From contig JACEFZ010006262.1 of assembly GCA_014155875.1 (NCBI GenBank), positions 62,001 to 126,000 of the forward strand: a stretch of DNA of 64,000 nt. The letters are read 5' to 3'. Source of the stretch: Cepaea nemoralis (lineage: Eukaryota > Mollusca > Gastropoda > Stylommatophora > Helicidae). This document shows, one piece after another, positions 45,095-57,818 of the stretch. Numbering within the stretch: the first letter of the stretch is position 1; every line of letters starts with the position of its first letter. Made by a program: the position numbers and the translations under genes. The notes beneath the pieces are model-generated. The model ran no database searches. It was not told the DNA's origin and saw nothing but the letters and a program-made list of their open reading frames with translations.

Positions 45095-45609
45095 AAGCAT
45101 GGGTGGTCATGTTTCGCCACCTCACACCATTACCTGTCATGAATCAGTGATGTGTCCTTGTCTCTATTATGTCACGTGATCAAGCCATCGATATATTTAT
45201 CTCTCTGTCTCTCCCGTGTTCCCTTCCCTCAATCTTTCCAACTGTTACTAATTTTGTTAGTTTATTGCCATTGATTACGTGCCCAAATAATATTGACTGC
45301 CAACTATTAATTTCTTTAAACAGTTTACTGTTTTTATTTGTTCCTTGTAGGCCTTGCTTTTTGGTTTTTCTGTCTTTCACACATATTCTTTGCATCTTCC
45401 TTGCCAGCTTTTCTGCTTACTGTACACAATTCATATGCTTATTATTGTATACGACAATTGTAACATTTCAACACTCTTTTTCTCGCTGCAGCTGACATCT
45501 TTTGATTGGTGGCTATCATCCCACATGTCCTGATGTGCACCAGGCATCTTCGTCATAGCTATGCTTGATCTAATGTTCTTATTACACCGTCCAGGAGATA
45601 TTATGGCAG
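45095..45609 (-). pseudogene. RTE-type LINE C-terminal fragment (host of two LTR insertions)
   Basis: Continuation of the fragment interrupted at 36299, and a close relative of 13797-14320. Its left edge is the Gmr1-type insertion. Its right edge, just after a tatggcag motif, is where the second LTR element begins. One short deletion is apparent near 45405 relative to the 14.1-kb copy. Confidence 0.65.
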
Positions 45610-47843
45610 TGTCACCGACCGTTAGGGTGTTTCTATTGAAATAGACAGAAATCCCTATCCAAGAGTTTGCCGACAGTCTCTAGAAATTATGGCTCGTTAC
45701 AAGAATGTCTAAAGGGATGGTCCCGATAGAAGAGACTGGGATTCACTTGGTAGACAAAGGCAGAAGGTGAAGAACACTCGTGTATGTAGGAAGACCTAAC
45801 ACGAATGTCTAGTTTATCTGTCGGTGATCCTTCGTCATTTGATGAAGCCCCCTGTTTTAAATACTTTCACGCACTCACGCGCACGCCTTGCGTTCAAATG
45901 ATCACGAAGGGAGTACGTGGGTACAAGTATAAAACAATAATACTCTTTAATAGTAAAAGAGATAATGAAAATTGTCGTTCAAGTGGTGAACTATGACAGT
46001 TACAATTATGTTACAGGTACAAAAATAAAACAGTTTTCTGATGCTTAGCTAGATCGCATATCATCATTCACACCATCCAGACAGTGACACACTCAGAACA
46101 CATGTAGAGACACAGAGTCACCTGAGACAATCTGATCTCTGTTAGGAATAGTGCTGGCTTTCAGTTGTATTATGTCTTGGAGTCGACCCTGGCATTTGAC
46201 AGGTGTACGATGCTCCTCCGGATTCCAGGTTCCGTCTCCACTAGTTGGTGGCTCAAAGTTTCGGTAACCGGACCGGTTAGGTGTCAGCAGTATCAGCAGC
46301 GAGGCTCCTTAAATCAAACAAACAGTTGCAGACTCCTTAGTGTCTTGACAATAACAATGTGTCTGAGTGTTGGTGTTGTGTGTCTGTTGTGTATGTGTCA
46401 GATGCAGAACAGGAATAAAACAATTCCTCTCTGCTATTCTGTATCAAAAGCAAAGGCCAATTGTTCTTATCAGTTTGGCTATACCTTGTATGACATGATG
46501 ATACAAGGTGAAAAAGGGTCCAGAAGTGGACACATTCTAAGACCACATGGTCCATTGGAATAGAACATGTAGACAAATCTTTGTTTGAAAAAAACATTAC
46601 AAAATGTACATGGTTGTAAAACTTGAAGTGACTCATATGCAATAATTACTGGTGTATTCGTTAACACCATGGTGAGGAAGTCCTGGGCAGCCAGGATGTT
46701 TCCCTAGATAGCTAAGGAAGGGCCAACAATAATTCAACCTAATCCCACATCAGTCATTAGGCATAAAGCAATCAAGTGTCGCCATGAGGTCGTGAGGTAT
46801 ACCCCACAGAATATACGAGCTAAAAGATAAGAAGAAGGCCAGCAGGCAAGCAAGGGGGCTGAGATATTCCAGGCATTGGGCTTTAGGAGGTCTCAGTTAT
46901 CCCTTGTTGAGTTATTTACTCCCCAAAATTCTGATTCCTCACCACATGGGATTTGCTTTGAACTTATGACCGTCAGTGTCATGTAGTTCGGCATGGCGGT
47001 GGATCAGGGGTAAGCAAATTTATGTTTGCATATATATCGCCTAGTAATATTGCTGGCATGTGAGAATCATGTTCCACATGTCTCTTCTACTTCTGCCCAC
47101 ATGGCAAAATCATGTTATCATATTTTCAACAAAATATACATGTAAATACATTCACAAAATGCATATGAAAATAATCAGTAAGGTTCATACATTATATCTA
47201 TATATATTTTTATCTATAAATATATCTAGGCCTCACATGTTTTCTCTCAATGTCTCCCCATTCAACTACCACGTTTCATAAATATACATGGTCGGGAAAG
47301 TTTTGGGTTTTCCCAGTATCAGAATATAAATGTGTACACACTTCTTACTATAATCATAATTATTATGTTACTACACTCACCCCCAGTCTTATTGCAGCAC
47401 TTAAGATAGGTTTTGGTATAATCTACCAAGGATGCAATTGGATATGGCAGCTCACTTCATGTAAGGTCTGCTTAGCACAGCAGCAATGGTCGTTGTCCAC
47501 CGGACGGAAGTTGTTAGTCACAATTTCCGGTGCAGCCGTACTAATAGCATATCGCTGTTTTCCCGTTGCTAGGGAGTGACGGACCTATATCCCCAGTCAT
47601 TAGACTTGATATTAATAAGGGTTGAAGACAGGGGATTTCCCTTGTGACATCATTTGATGATGACGTGGAAATGTGCTGTCCCCAATAGTACAGTGTGTAG
47701 TTTTAGTGCAGCAAATGTCTGCGTCGCCAATATGACGTCATTATTAGTAATTTAGCTGCCTACTGAATCCAGAATGTAAATAGTAATTCAGCTAACGTAA
47801 TATTGGGGGTATTTGCATAGTGATCTAGACTCATCCCGTCACA
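45610..47843 (-). repeat. 3' LTR of second Gmr1-type element (2.2 kb)
   Basis: On the plus strand it starts TGTCACCGACC, exactly where similarity to the LINE paralogue at 14.3 kb ends, and finishes GTCACA beside a polypurine tract. TGT...ACA ends and a length close to the first element's LTR support the call. The sequence differs from the first element's LTR. It contains no supported gene; the 132-codon and 109-codon open frames inside it are not recognisable. Its 5' partner is missing. Confidence 0.65.
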
Positions 47844-47857
47844 TATGCCCCTCCTAG
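47844..47857 (-). other. Polypurine tract of second Gmr1-type element
   Basis: Minus-strand AGGAGGGGCATA abuts the LTR, parallel to the tract at 38390-38402. Confidence 0.65.
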
Positions 47858-47912
47858 AGAAAAGTACGACTAGGTGAACTTTTGGGGTAGGTGAGCCTAG
47901 ATCGACTATGGC

Positions 47913-50900
47913 TTATTTTCCTCCTGAGTCCGTATGGTCATTGTCTTCATCCTCAGCAGTAGGGTGTCTGCTCAGGAAATCTGCTCCCACATTTTCTTTT
48001 CCGGGGATGTACTCCACATTGAATGTGTATGGTTGTAGGAGCAGTGACCATCTCATCAACCGAGTGTTTAACTTCTTGGAGGCAGCTAAGAACATCAGAG
48101 GTTGGTGGTCACTCTGAACCATGAATTTTGTTCCATATAAGTATGGTTGGAATTTCTGTACCGCCCATACTAGAGATAAACATTCCTTTTCGATGGTGGA
48201 ATAGTTCCGTTCAGCCTGGTTTAACTTTCGACTGGCGTATGCTACTGGGAAAAGGATGGTCGGGTTTTCTCGTCCTCCCTGCAACAGTGTTGCCCCAATG
48301 CCAACATTACTGGCATCCGTTCGCAAGGTAAATGTTTTGGTAAGATCTGGGAGTTGCAAGATGGGTCTTGCTGAAAGTCTGTCTTTAAGGATGGTGTACG
48401 CAGTCTCACAATCTGCAGTCCAGTTAACTTTCTCTGGGGCTCCCTTCTTTGTGGCATCTGTGAGAGGGGCTGCAACCATGTTGAAATTCTGGATATATTT
48501 TTGTAGAACCCACACAGAGACACAAAGGATTTTACATCTTTCTTGGTCTTGGGTCGCGGTGCGGCTTGTAGTTTTTCTACATTTTTCGGGTCAGGCGAGG
48601 TGTAACCCTGGACTATGGTATGTCCCAGAAATTCAAGTTTTTGAAATGCTAGCTGGCACTTGGTGGGCCGAGCCGTCAATCCTACTTCAGCTAATCTGGT
48701 TAACAGAACTTCCAATGAGGATAAATGTTCCTCAAAGGTATTGGAGGCAATGAGAATGTCGTCCATGAAGTTGGTAATGGATGGGTCTCTTAGAGGGTCC
48801 AAAAGCATTCTCATCATCCTGGTGAAAACGCTGGGTGCGTTACTAAGGCCAAATGGGAGCACGTTGAATTGGTAGTGTCCCATTGAGGTGCTGAATGCCA
48901 GGTAGGGTCGAACTTCTTGCTTCACGGGGATCTGGAAGTATCCTTTGCTCAAGACTATCTTAGAGAAATACTTGGCTTTACTCAGCTTGGCGAAGAGTTG
49001 CCCATGGTCTGGTAGCGGTTCTGCTTGGAACTCGGTTATACCATTCAGTTGGCGATAGTCGATGCAGAGCCGATGCTCCCCACTAGGTTTTCTAAGCAGC
49101 ACCACATTTGCACTGTACGGTGACTCAGAAGGTGAGATTATTCCTTCTTGAAGTAGCTGGTTGATCTCAATTCTGAGTGCCTCTTCCTTTGCATAGGGAA
49201 TGGGATACTGTTTCTGCCTAATAGGATCAGGGCTGGTCAGCTTCATATCAAATTCTATCAAGCTAGTGCGACCTGGTTTGTCGGTGAGGAGTGTTGCGTG
49301 AGATTGTAATACTTCCTCCAATTTTCCCTTTTGGGAAGTGGTCAGGTTAGGATTTATTTCCACATCCTGGTAGGTCTCCTGAAGTTGTAGGGGGTATTCC
49401 ACCGCTATGTTCTCCCCATTCTCTACTTCAGTTGCAACTGCCATTGCCAACAAATGCCTTGGGGATTCATTTGCTCTCACATAATATTTGCGAAGCAAAT
49501 TGATATGATACATTTTCTGCTTACCCTTGATGGCGATCCTGTAATTGGTACGGGACAGTTTCTCTACCACGGGGAACGGCCCCTGCCACCCAATCTCCAA
49601 CTTATTGTTTCCGCTAGGGAGTAGAAGTAAGACTTTGTCCCCTACCTCTAATGAACGATCCTTGGCCTTTTTATTGTAATACTGGGCATGTTTCGCTCGG
49701 GCTCTTCTAAGATTACTCGTCGCTAACTTCCATCCCATCTTCAACTTGTGTTTCAATTCTTCCACATACGTGGACGCATTTACTACTGTCTCGTCTGTTC
49801 TCTCCTCAGTCCATGTTCTCATGAGAGCTTCTAGAGGACCTTTGATGGGCCTACCAAAGAGGAGGGTTGCCGGCGGAAGGCCAGTGGAGCCATGAGGAAC
49901 TTCCCGGTAAGCAAATAGTGCTGCAGGTAGGTAATCATCCCAGACTTCTGGTTTTTCCTGTGCCAACTTCCTCAGGATAGACATCAATGTCCCGTTAAAC
50001 CTTTCCACCAGGCCGTTTGACTGTGGGTGGTATGGACTGGAATGTATGTGGCGAGTCTGGAAAATATGGAAGACTTCTTCCATCAATCTCCCTCTAAACT
50101 GAGAGCCGTTATCAGTGAGGATTTGGTTAGGGAATCCTAGCCGAGTGAAAATCGTGACCAGGGCCTCTGCCACTCTTTTAGAATCAATGGCTGGCAGGGC
50201 GATCGCTTCTCCCCACATGGAGCAGGTATCCACCAGAGTTAATATGTATTTGTTTCTCCTTTTAGTTCTAGGGAGAGGTCCAACAATGTCGACAGCCACT
50301 CGCTCGAAGGGGGTATTCATGATGGGCATTTCTCCTAACTTAACTGGGGCAGTCGTGTGTCTGGGTGCAACTCGCTGACACTCAGGACAAGATTTCACAT
50401 ACCTTTTGATGTCCCCATTCATTCCCGGCCAAAAATAATGACATGAAATGCGTTGATTAGTTGCACCACCACCCATATGCCCACTAAACGACAGTGTGTG
50501 GCCCATGTGTAGAACTTGTGGCCTATATGCTGCTGGTACTACAAGTTGACCATGTTCCTGTTCATTTTTACCGGCCCTACGATACAACAAATTTCCCTTC
50601 TTATAAAAGTCCCCTCTCTGCGGGGGGTTTCTAGCATTTGGAAGTTTCTTAAAACAGTGTGCTAGAGTCGGGTCCTGGTTCTGTGCAGCTCTAATCTCCC
50701 CTGGGAGTGGATTCAGGGGTAGATCAGGCTCAGAGGTTGCTGTAACTTGAGCCCTTGTCTGCACAGCAGCCACTATCATGGGGGTGACGGGTTCCCCCAA
50801 GTAGACATATCTACATCCTAGTATCATGTCATAGATGGAGTCAGCCATCACTGCTGCCGATATCGTACCCTTAACGAATTTAGAGTCAACTAATATTCTA

Positions 50901-51475
50901 GCGATCGGCAAGATCAGGGTAGATGAGCTTTTTGTCACGCCCTTTATTTCAATTGTGTCTTCGGTGATTTGATCAGGGTCTACCAGGTGAGATGCTACGA
51001 TGGCATCATATTGTAAACCCGTATCGTAAAGACACTCGACCCACTGTCCATTGACAGTGATCTGCTCTGTCACTGGAGGTCTTCTCCGTTCTTGAGGTGG
51101 CCTCTTAGCGATTTCCTTGTCTGTGGACAAGTATGCCGCAATCTTGGGATTAGGTTGGCGCCTACATTCTGACGTACTGTGGGAGTTATTCCTACAGTTC
51201 TTGCAGTAGGGTTGTCTAAAACCAGTTGCGGTGGGGTTGTTTGGTTGTGGCTGGGGTTGCCTCTTATCTGCTGGTTGGTTATTGTATCGGGGTTGTCCCA
51301 TGTTGGTTGGAGGTTGGTTCTTTTGAGGTTGGGGAGGTTGGTTCTTTTGAGGTTGGGGAGGTTGTGTTGAGACAGAGTCCCCATGGGCAGTCAGATACCT
51401 TTCAGCCAAGACTATCATTTCCTCTAGGTTTTGCGCCCCTTGTTCAACGATGAAAGTTTCCATCGGCTTCGACAT
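47913..51475 (-). pseudogene. pol: Second Gmr1-type Gag-Pol, damaged
   Basis: One frame (51475-48242) covers a gag remnant with a CCHC knuckle (C91, C94, H99, C104), a continuous protease (DTG at 151-153), integrase (HHCC; AVDIVGPL, LTDNGSQF, VERFNGT) and reverse transcriptase. RNase H and the end follow in another frame (48515-47913). The order is again protease, integrase, RT, RNase H. Three defects are visible. A one-base loss near 48505 separates RT from RNase H. The first RT catalytic Asp is Val in the SKIVLSKGY motif near 48950. Everything upstream of mid-gag, including the 5' LTR and primer site, is gone. Protein similarity to the first element is high, but they are clearly different lineages. 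Confidence 0.88.
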
Positions 51476-51479
51476 TCAC

Positions 51480-53990
51480 TATTTCCTGGTTGTTTATGAT
51501 AATATATATATCTTTAAGTAAGCAGAGTTTCAGATCGCCAGCCCGATTCACTTGACAGCCTTTTGGCTCCGCAGTAGTGCGCCTGGTCTGGTCGGGGGCC
51601 GGGTGATCCACACAACAAAAAAAAACCTCACATTAATCACTTTAAATGTGGGCCCGGTGGACCACTGTGGGCAATAGCTCACAGTGGGACTAAGGGTCCA
51701 CGCCAAAAACAGGGGAGGCGGGGAACCAGCTCGTCTGGGATGACTGCCAAACCCTAAATAAAAAAAATAAAAAAAAAATAATATTGGTTCAAATTTTTGT
51801 CCTGCCAGTGCCATCATTACTAAGGTTGGTCAGGAGAGCATTGATGGAATTGAACAATTAGTGGGAGGGTAGCGCGGGAAACAAAAATGTAAAGATTTCC
51901 CTTTCTCTTAGTCACCCCCTTTGAATCATGTGTGTGAGGGTTGAATGAATGAATAAATACAAAAACACATATGGTTATCAAACCAATAATACTGTAAAAA
52001 CTTATGCAAATACAAATGTTTGGTTAATTTTTATTTAAAAAAAAAAAAGAAAGAGAGAGCAAAGAGGGAAATATGAATAAACCCCTACATTTAGGGAAAA
52101 AAAAACAAGGAGGAAAATATAACCCACTCCTTTACTCCAAGTATTATTAAAACTGCAGTTTGCATGTGTATGTACCTGCTAGGCTATGTTAACACCATTC
52201 CAAAGAAAATCATCCTAGCAAATGGAATCACATATTGTAAAAATGTTTATCATTTTCATAACTATTATCACCATTGCTGTTTTTTTTTGCTGTCATTACC
52301 CCCAGTATGTCTCTTCTTGTCATTATTACTATTGCCATCATTAGTAATAAAACAAAAACCCCTTTCCCATGTGCCCCCCTCCCCTCGCCCATGGTTGTTG
52401 TTGCCTTTGCTGGTACCCACACCTGTTTGGTTCAAATATTTATCCTGCCTTTACCATCATTGCCCAGAGAGGGGGGTAATGGCATTGGTGGAGTGGAACC
52501 AAATTGGTGAGAGGGTGGCAAGGGAAACAAAATGTAAAGATTGTAAAAATTTGTGCTAATATTGCTGCTTGTTTACTTTCTACAATAAGTTTAAAAAAAA
52601 AAAAAGAGGAAGGGAAAAAATGAATAAACCCTTACAAATAAGACCAAAAGAAAAAAAAAAAATAAACAAGGAGAAAAAGATAACCAACTCCTTTTACTTC
52701 TGCTATTATTGAACATTGCATGTTGCAAGTATATGTAAAAATAAAAAAAATAAGCAAGGAGAAAAAAAAAAGATAACCAACTCCTTTTTACACCTACTAT
52801 ATTATTAAACAGGGCAGGATGCAATTGTTATTGTATGCACCAGCCATATTTTAACACTATTTCTAAGAAAATCATTTTAGCAAATGGAATCACATGTTTG
52901 GAAAATGTGATCATTATCAAAACAAATCCTACCATTGTGTTTATTAATAGCTATTAGCATTGCTGTCATCACCCTTAGTAGTTTTTTATTCCTTGTCATT
53001 ATTATTATAAGATGTATTTCATGTAAACACCATTCCTAAGGTAATCAATTTAACACATAAAATCACATGTTAAAACTATTATTTATTATCATTGAGTCTA
53101 TCACTAGTCTCAGCACTGTTATTGATATTCCTTGTCACTATGATATTTATTTATGTATTTGGTTGTTACTTTGCATTATTATCATGTAATCACTATTAAT
53201 ATATATGGCTTTGAAAACGCGTATACTATCACATCCCACTTTCCCACCCTTTTGATACTGTGATTGTTGTCTCTGCTGCCACCCTCACCGTTTTGTTTCA
53301 GTTCTGCACCGCCATGTTTATCATCACCGAGGGTGATGGTACTTGGTAGGAGTTTTTGGAGCTGACAGGAGAGCGGGGAGGCAGGGGAAATAATAACAGC
53401 CCGCTACCATCACGCTTTTGATTTAAAATATTTCCTTACAACAATGTCAATGGAGAAATGTTTAAATGTATAAAATATTTGTAATTTTTGCGCATATGTC
53501 ACCTACACGCCCACATGCAACGCTCTGTAAAAACACGCACACAAATACTGAACACACAGTACGCATGTAACAACACAAACAATACAAATGCAACAACTAC
53601 CCCTCCTGCATTGTAAACTAGGATACTCCTTGACAACCCCCCCTTCCCCCCCCCCACCTTCTCGATACTGTTGGTTTTGATGCTGCTGCTGCCTTCACCG
53701 GTCGGTTCTAACAAGTTTTACTGCCAAGTGGTGATTATGGTATTGGTGGGGTTGGAGCTGACAGGTGAAAGGGCGGCAGAGGGAAAATAACGGTATACTA
53801 CCGTCTTGTTGTGGTTTGTACTCGTTTTTCGTTACCCCCCATTTCAAATGTAAAAAGGTTGAAACAAATGTTGTAAAAATTTGCGCATATGTCACCTACA
53901 CTTCCACATGCAACGCTCTGTAACAACACGAACAATACAAATGCAAATGGTTCTTAACACTCAATAAAAGTTTAAAAAAAAAAAAAAATA
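51480..53990 (+). mobile_element. Keno-like Tx1 LINE, internally deleted (copy A)
   Basis: From 51552 this copy matches the 5' UTR of copy C (cagtagtgcgcctggtctgg motif, through the ccaaaaacaggggaggcggg motif to about 51755). It then jumps through an A-rich joint straight into the 3' UTR shared with copy B, ending in aataaaag, poly-A and taagatca. ORF1 and ORF2 are wholly absent. Immediately before the 5' UTR the sequence gccttttggct equals U2 snRNA positions just upstream of TAAGATCA, so both junctions point to a U2 target. Confidence 0.7.
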
Positions 53991-53995
53991 AGATC

Positions 53996-56900
53996 AGGGT
54001 CAGGGTCAACGTAGGGTCAGGGACAGCCATTCTCCAAATTTCCGACACGTGGACTATTTTTAGAACACACACAGACGCACAATGTAGAATTTCCACAGTT
54101 CAAGTTATAAACACCACACACTCATTTGTCATTGTGAACATACACGCACCACCTAACTACAATTATCAACCTCTATTTTATGAAAATTTAGACGACTTAC
54201 TAACACAGACATACAGGGGACAAAATATTGTTCTTGCCGGCGATTACAATTGTGTACTTGAAGATTTAGACGTGGTAGGTGGGGAGGTGGGAAAACAGCT
54301 GAGGAGAGCCGGCAGGGACAGCTTACATCAACTTGACACACTACGAAATATAATCGATACACACAACCTCACAGACGCATTCAGGCATACACACCCCGAC
54401 AGTAGAGAAACGACATACACAAACAAAACACACAACAGATCATCTAGATTAGACCGGATTTACACACCCGCAACACATCACATCATACAAACCAAACACC
54501 TACGGGAAACATTAGATTACACAGACCACAAAGCAATACTAGTACACATCAGCACAAACACGCACCCAAACAAAAGGTCACCTCACTGGAAGTTCAATAA
54601 TTTATTATTGGAACACACAGAATATGTAAAATATATGACACAGCTCATACACACGTACACAGACAATATACCGACTGAGAACATCACACAATACTGGGAC
54701 TTATTGAAAAACACCATACGAAGCAGAACACAACATCTAGCAACCATGATCCACAAAGACAGACTAAGACAGGAGCGCATCATACAGACAGCCATACGAC
54801 TAACAAAACAAACAGACAGAGATGCACATCACTTACACACATTAGAAGCACAACTAGAAGAACACCAACAACACAGATATCTGGGTGCTCTTCTCAGAAC
54901 AAAACTCAACACAATTACACAAGAGTCAGCTACGAGGCAATATTTAGCAATAGAACAGAACGTACAACGTAACAGACAAATAAGCAAAATATCAGACATG
55001 CAAGGAAACATGCAGACAGAAACACCACACATAGAGACTGCTTTCCAACAACACTACACACAACTATTCACAGCAGAGACAGTCGACACACAGATACAAG
55101 ACAACTTCTTACAGTACACAAAGAAATTATCTGACACAGACAAAGACACACTGGACACAGAACTGACACTGACAGACATAACAAAGGCACTAAGCACACT
55201 AAACAAAGACAAAACTCCAGGACCAGACGGTTTGACAGTAGAATTCTACCAACACTTCTTTCCTATTCTAGGCAATCTTCTCCTCAAAGTCTATCAGGAA
55301 GCCTTTGACAAAAAAAATCTTCCGGACAGCTGCAACATGTCTTACATTACACTCATATGCAAGGATAAAACTGACAAAACACAACTGAAGAACTACAGAC
55401 CAATTTCCTTACTCAACACAGACTACAAGATACTCGCCAAATCACTCACCAACAAACTTAAACCTTTCATGCCAACACTAATACACCCAGACCAACAGTG
55501 CAGTGTCAAAGACAGAAATATACACAAACACACACACCTCATTAGGGACATTATTAACTACACACATGGAAAAGACTGTCCATCCTCCATCTTATCCTTG
55601 GATCAAGAGAAGGCCTTCGACAGAATTTCCCACACTTACCTACATAGGACACTAGAACACTGTAACATAGGAGAGTACTACAGGCAGTGGATACAGATCT
55701 TGTACAAAAATCCTGAGAGCAGAGTGTTGGTGAACCATTCACTGACAGCTAGCTTCAGGCTCACGAGATCTGTAAGACAAGGATGTCCCTTATCACCACT
55801 CCTGTATGTGCTCACTCTAGAACCTTTATTAGAGAAGATAAGGCAAGACACTAGTATTAAAGGAACCTTCCTGCATGGGATAGGAGAGCAGAAGCTCATC
55901 GCCTATGCAGATGACACTGCCTTCTTTCCCACCAGCAACACATCAATAAGGAATATACTCCACACCTTTACCCATTTTGGAAAAGGCAGTGGAGCCAAAA
56001 TTAATGTACAGAAATCACAGATAATGGGCCTGGGAAAGTGGAAACAAAAGGCTGATTTCCCTCCAGATCTGAAACACATAGACACCATGAAGCTGTATGG
56101 GATCACATTTCCATGCGATCCCACAGAAACACACAGACAGACATGGCACGCACTTACCGAACAGATCACAGACATGTTACACAGGTATAGGTACAAGACA
56201 TCCACAATATTTGGTAGAAGCACAATAGTCAACACATACATATTACCCAAAATAATATATTTAGCGACAGTACTGGACCCTCCTAAACAGACCGTCACAA
56301 ACATAAACAAACAAATCAGACGCTTCATCTTCACCAACACGATACACAGCATTAAACACAAAACTCTCATACAAGACAGGAAACAAGGCGGGATTTCACT
56401 ACAGGACATCCAGACAAAAATACTGTCACTTAGAATCAGTCACATAGGTAAAATCATCAGACACCCAGAACAGAACAGACTAGCACTATACTACATAGGC
56501 CACAACATCAAACATCTCACACCTCTTAACAATGCAACTGCACACTACCAGGGAAGACTGCCAACATTCTATCAGACATGCATACAGGCAATAAAAGGAC
56601 ATGAACAGTTAATACAGCAAACAACACACACAATATACAAACATTTAGTTAGAGAACAAGCACCATCACTAAGACTTAGGATTAAAAGAGGACACAAATA
56701 CTTCATGACTGACTTCACATGCACCTTTTCAAACCTACACAACAAACACATAACACCAAAAGCTAGGGAGATCACATATAGACTGTTATACAGTATGACC
56801 CCCACAACACAGGTAGAAGCATACATATCCAAACAATGTCAATTATGTAGAAACAACACACAAGAGACAGAGGAACACATTTATTATACATGTCCAACAA

Positions 56901-57166
56901 TTACTGCCACACGCGCAACACTCAAACACCTCATACAAACACACACAGGCAAACAAACCGACATATATAAAGCAATTTTTCTCAATACTATACCAATGAC
57001 ATCTAAGGACATACATACAAAACTACTTGTAGCACTTTCTTACTACAGACAACTTATATGGACCTGCAGAAATTTTGCCAGATACAAACACCACACATAT
57101 AACACACATTTAGTTTCCTTTATGTACACGCACACAATATCACAACCATTTCCAGAGTTGGTATAA
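53996..57166 (+). CDS. Tx1-clade LINE ORF2, 5'-truncated (EN, RT, zinc knuckle)
   Basis: An open frame of about 1,056 codons. It lacks only the first part of the endonuclease, and the in-frame ATG at 54134 is not the native start. Counting from that ATG: endonuclease GDYN at 36-39, SRLDRIY (D107) and TDH (131-132); RT with the KTPGPDG, LKNYRPISLLN and DQEKAFDRISH blocks, RQGCPLSPLLY and YADD at 591-594; and a C-terminal CCHC-type knuckle (C902, C905, H915, C920). The knuckle, the L1-like RT and the U2 junctions together point to the sequence-specific Tx1 group. Composition is rich in ACA codons and differs from neighbouring elements. No stop or frameshift is seen. Confidence 0.85.
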   Translation, partial: RVRVNVGSGTAILQISDTWTIFRTHTDAQCRISTVQVINTTHSFVIVNIHAPPNYNYQPLFYENLDDLLTQTYRGQNIVLAGDYNCVLEDLDVVGGEVGKQLRRAGRDSLHQLDTLRNIIDTHNLTDAFRHTHPDSRETTYTNKTHNRSSRLDRIYTPATHHIIQTKHLRETLDYTDHKAILVHISTNTHPNKRSPHWKFNNLLLEHTEYVKYMTQLIHTYTDNIPTENITQYWDLLKNTIRSRTQHLATMIHKDRLRQERIIQTAIRLTKQTDRDAHHLHTLEAQLEEHQQHRYLGALLRTKLNTITQESATRQYLAIEQNVQRNRQISKISDMQGNMQTETPHIETAFQQHYTQLFTAETVDTQIQDNFLQYTKKLSDTDKDTLDTELTLTDITKALSTLNKDKTPGPDGLTVEFYQHFFPILGNLLLKVYQEAFDKKNLPDSCNMSYITLICKDKTDKTQLKNYRPISLLNTDYKILAKSLTNKLKPFMPTLIHPDQQCSVKDRNIHKHTHLIRDIINYTHGKDCPSSILSLDQEKAFDRISHTYLHRTLEHCNIGEYYRQWIQILYKNPESRVLVNHSLTASFRLTRSVRQGCPLSPLLYVLTLEPLLEKIRQDTSIKGTFLHGIGEQKLIAYADDTAFFPTSNTSIRNILHTFTHFGKGSGAKINVQKSQIMGLGKWKQKADFPPDLKHIDTMKLYGITFPCDPTETHRQTWHALTEQITDMLHRYRYKTSTIFGRSTIVNTYILPKIIYLATVLDPPKQTVTNINKQIRRFIFTNTIHSIKHKTLIQDRKQGGISLQDIQTKILSLRISHIGKIIRHPEQNRLALYYIGHNIKHLTPLNNATAHYQGRLPTFYQTCIQAIKGHEQLIQQTTHTIYKHLVREQAPSLRLRIKRGHKYFMTDFTCTFSNLHNKHITPKAREITYRLLYSMTPTTQVEAYISKQCQLCRNNTQETEEHIYYTCPTITATRATLKHLIQTHTGKQTDIYKAIFLNTIPMTSKDIHTKLLVALSYYRQLIWTCRNFARYKHHTYNTHLVSFMYTHTISQPFPELV

Positions 57167-57572
57167 ATGGTATACCAACTCCGGCAATTTTGGTAATTTT
57201 TGGTAATTTTGGTATACATGAGTGAGAGAAAGAAAGAAGAAACAGTGAATGAATGGTGAGTGGATGATTAAAAAGATCACATATGGTCAAAAGACCAATG
57301 GAATTCCCATTCCAATGTACTATTTATGAAATGTTTTGCTTTAAATGAACTTGTTGTGCTAAACTACCACCACAACTGAGATTATCATTTTAGTAAATAA
57401 AATCACATATCTATTATACTAATATTATTATTATTTTTATTATTATTTTATTATTATTATTATTATTATTTATTTTATTAATATTAGTATTACTATTACT
57501 ATCATTAACATTATTATTTTTTACTATCATCACAATACCCTTTTTATCCTTAGTATCATTAATTAAATAAGT

Positions 57573-57585
57573 ATTAATGATATCA
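57573..57585. repeat. SINE target-site duplication (left)
   Basis: attaatgatatca, identical to 57806-57818. Confidence 0.85.
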
Positions 57586-57805
57586 ACCGGTCTCTGTGGC
57601 TAAAGGTTGGCGAACACGGTTTGTGAGCCCGTATACCCGGGTTCGAAACACGGCGATGCTGGTTTTTCCGAAAAAAGGTATAGGGGCCGGTCGTTCAGAA
57701 AGCAATGGCAAACTACTGAACGTAACACTTGCCTAGTACATCAACAGCAGCTGAAAATGCTGGGTTTGACTGCAACGTCCCGTAAGGGATACGCAACACT
57801 TTAAA
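57586..57805 (+). mobile_element. tRNA-headed SINE with 13-bp target duplication
   Basis: The head (57586-57665) has box A tggctaaaggttgg (57597-57610) and box B ggttcgaaac (57640-57649). The body contains cgttcagaaagcaatggcaa, shared with the 31.2-kb SINE. It ends with a short tttaaa-type tail. Perfect flanking duplications show it moved by target-primed reverse transcription into the LINE 3' UTR. Confidence 0.85.
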
Positions 57806-57818
57806 ATTAATGATATCA
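57806..57818. repeat. SINE target-site duplication (right)
   Basis: attaatgatatca, identical to 57573-57585. Confidence 0.85.

Noticed and set aside
46165..46563. 132-codon frame inside the second element's LTR
   Set aside because: No known motif; long LTRs of this size contain such frames by chance.
57586..57665. True tRNA gene
   Set aside because: Box A and box B are present but a full cloverleaf is not evident, and the unit continues into a SINE body with target duplications. The same holds for 17500, 30352 and 31187.
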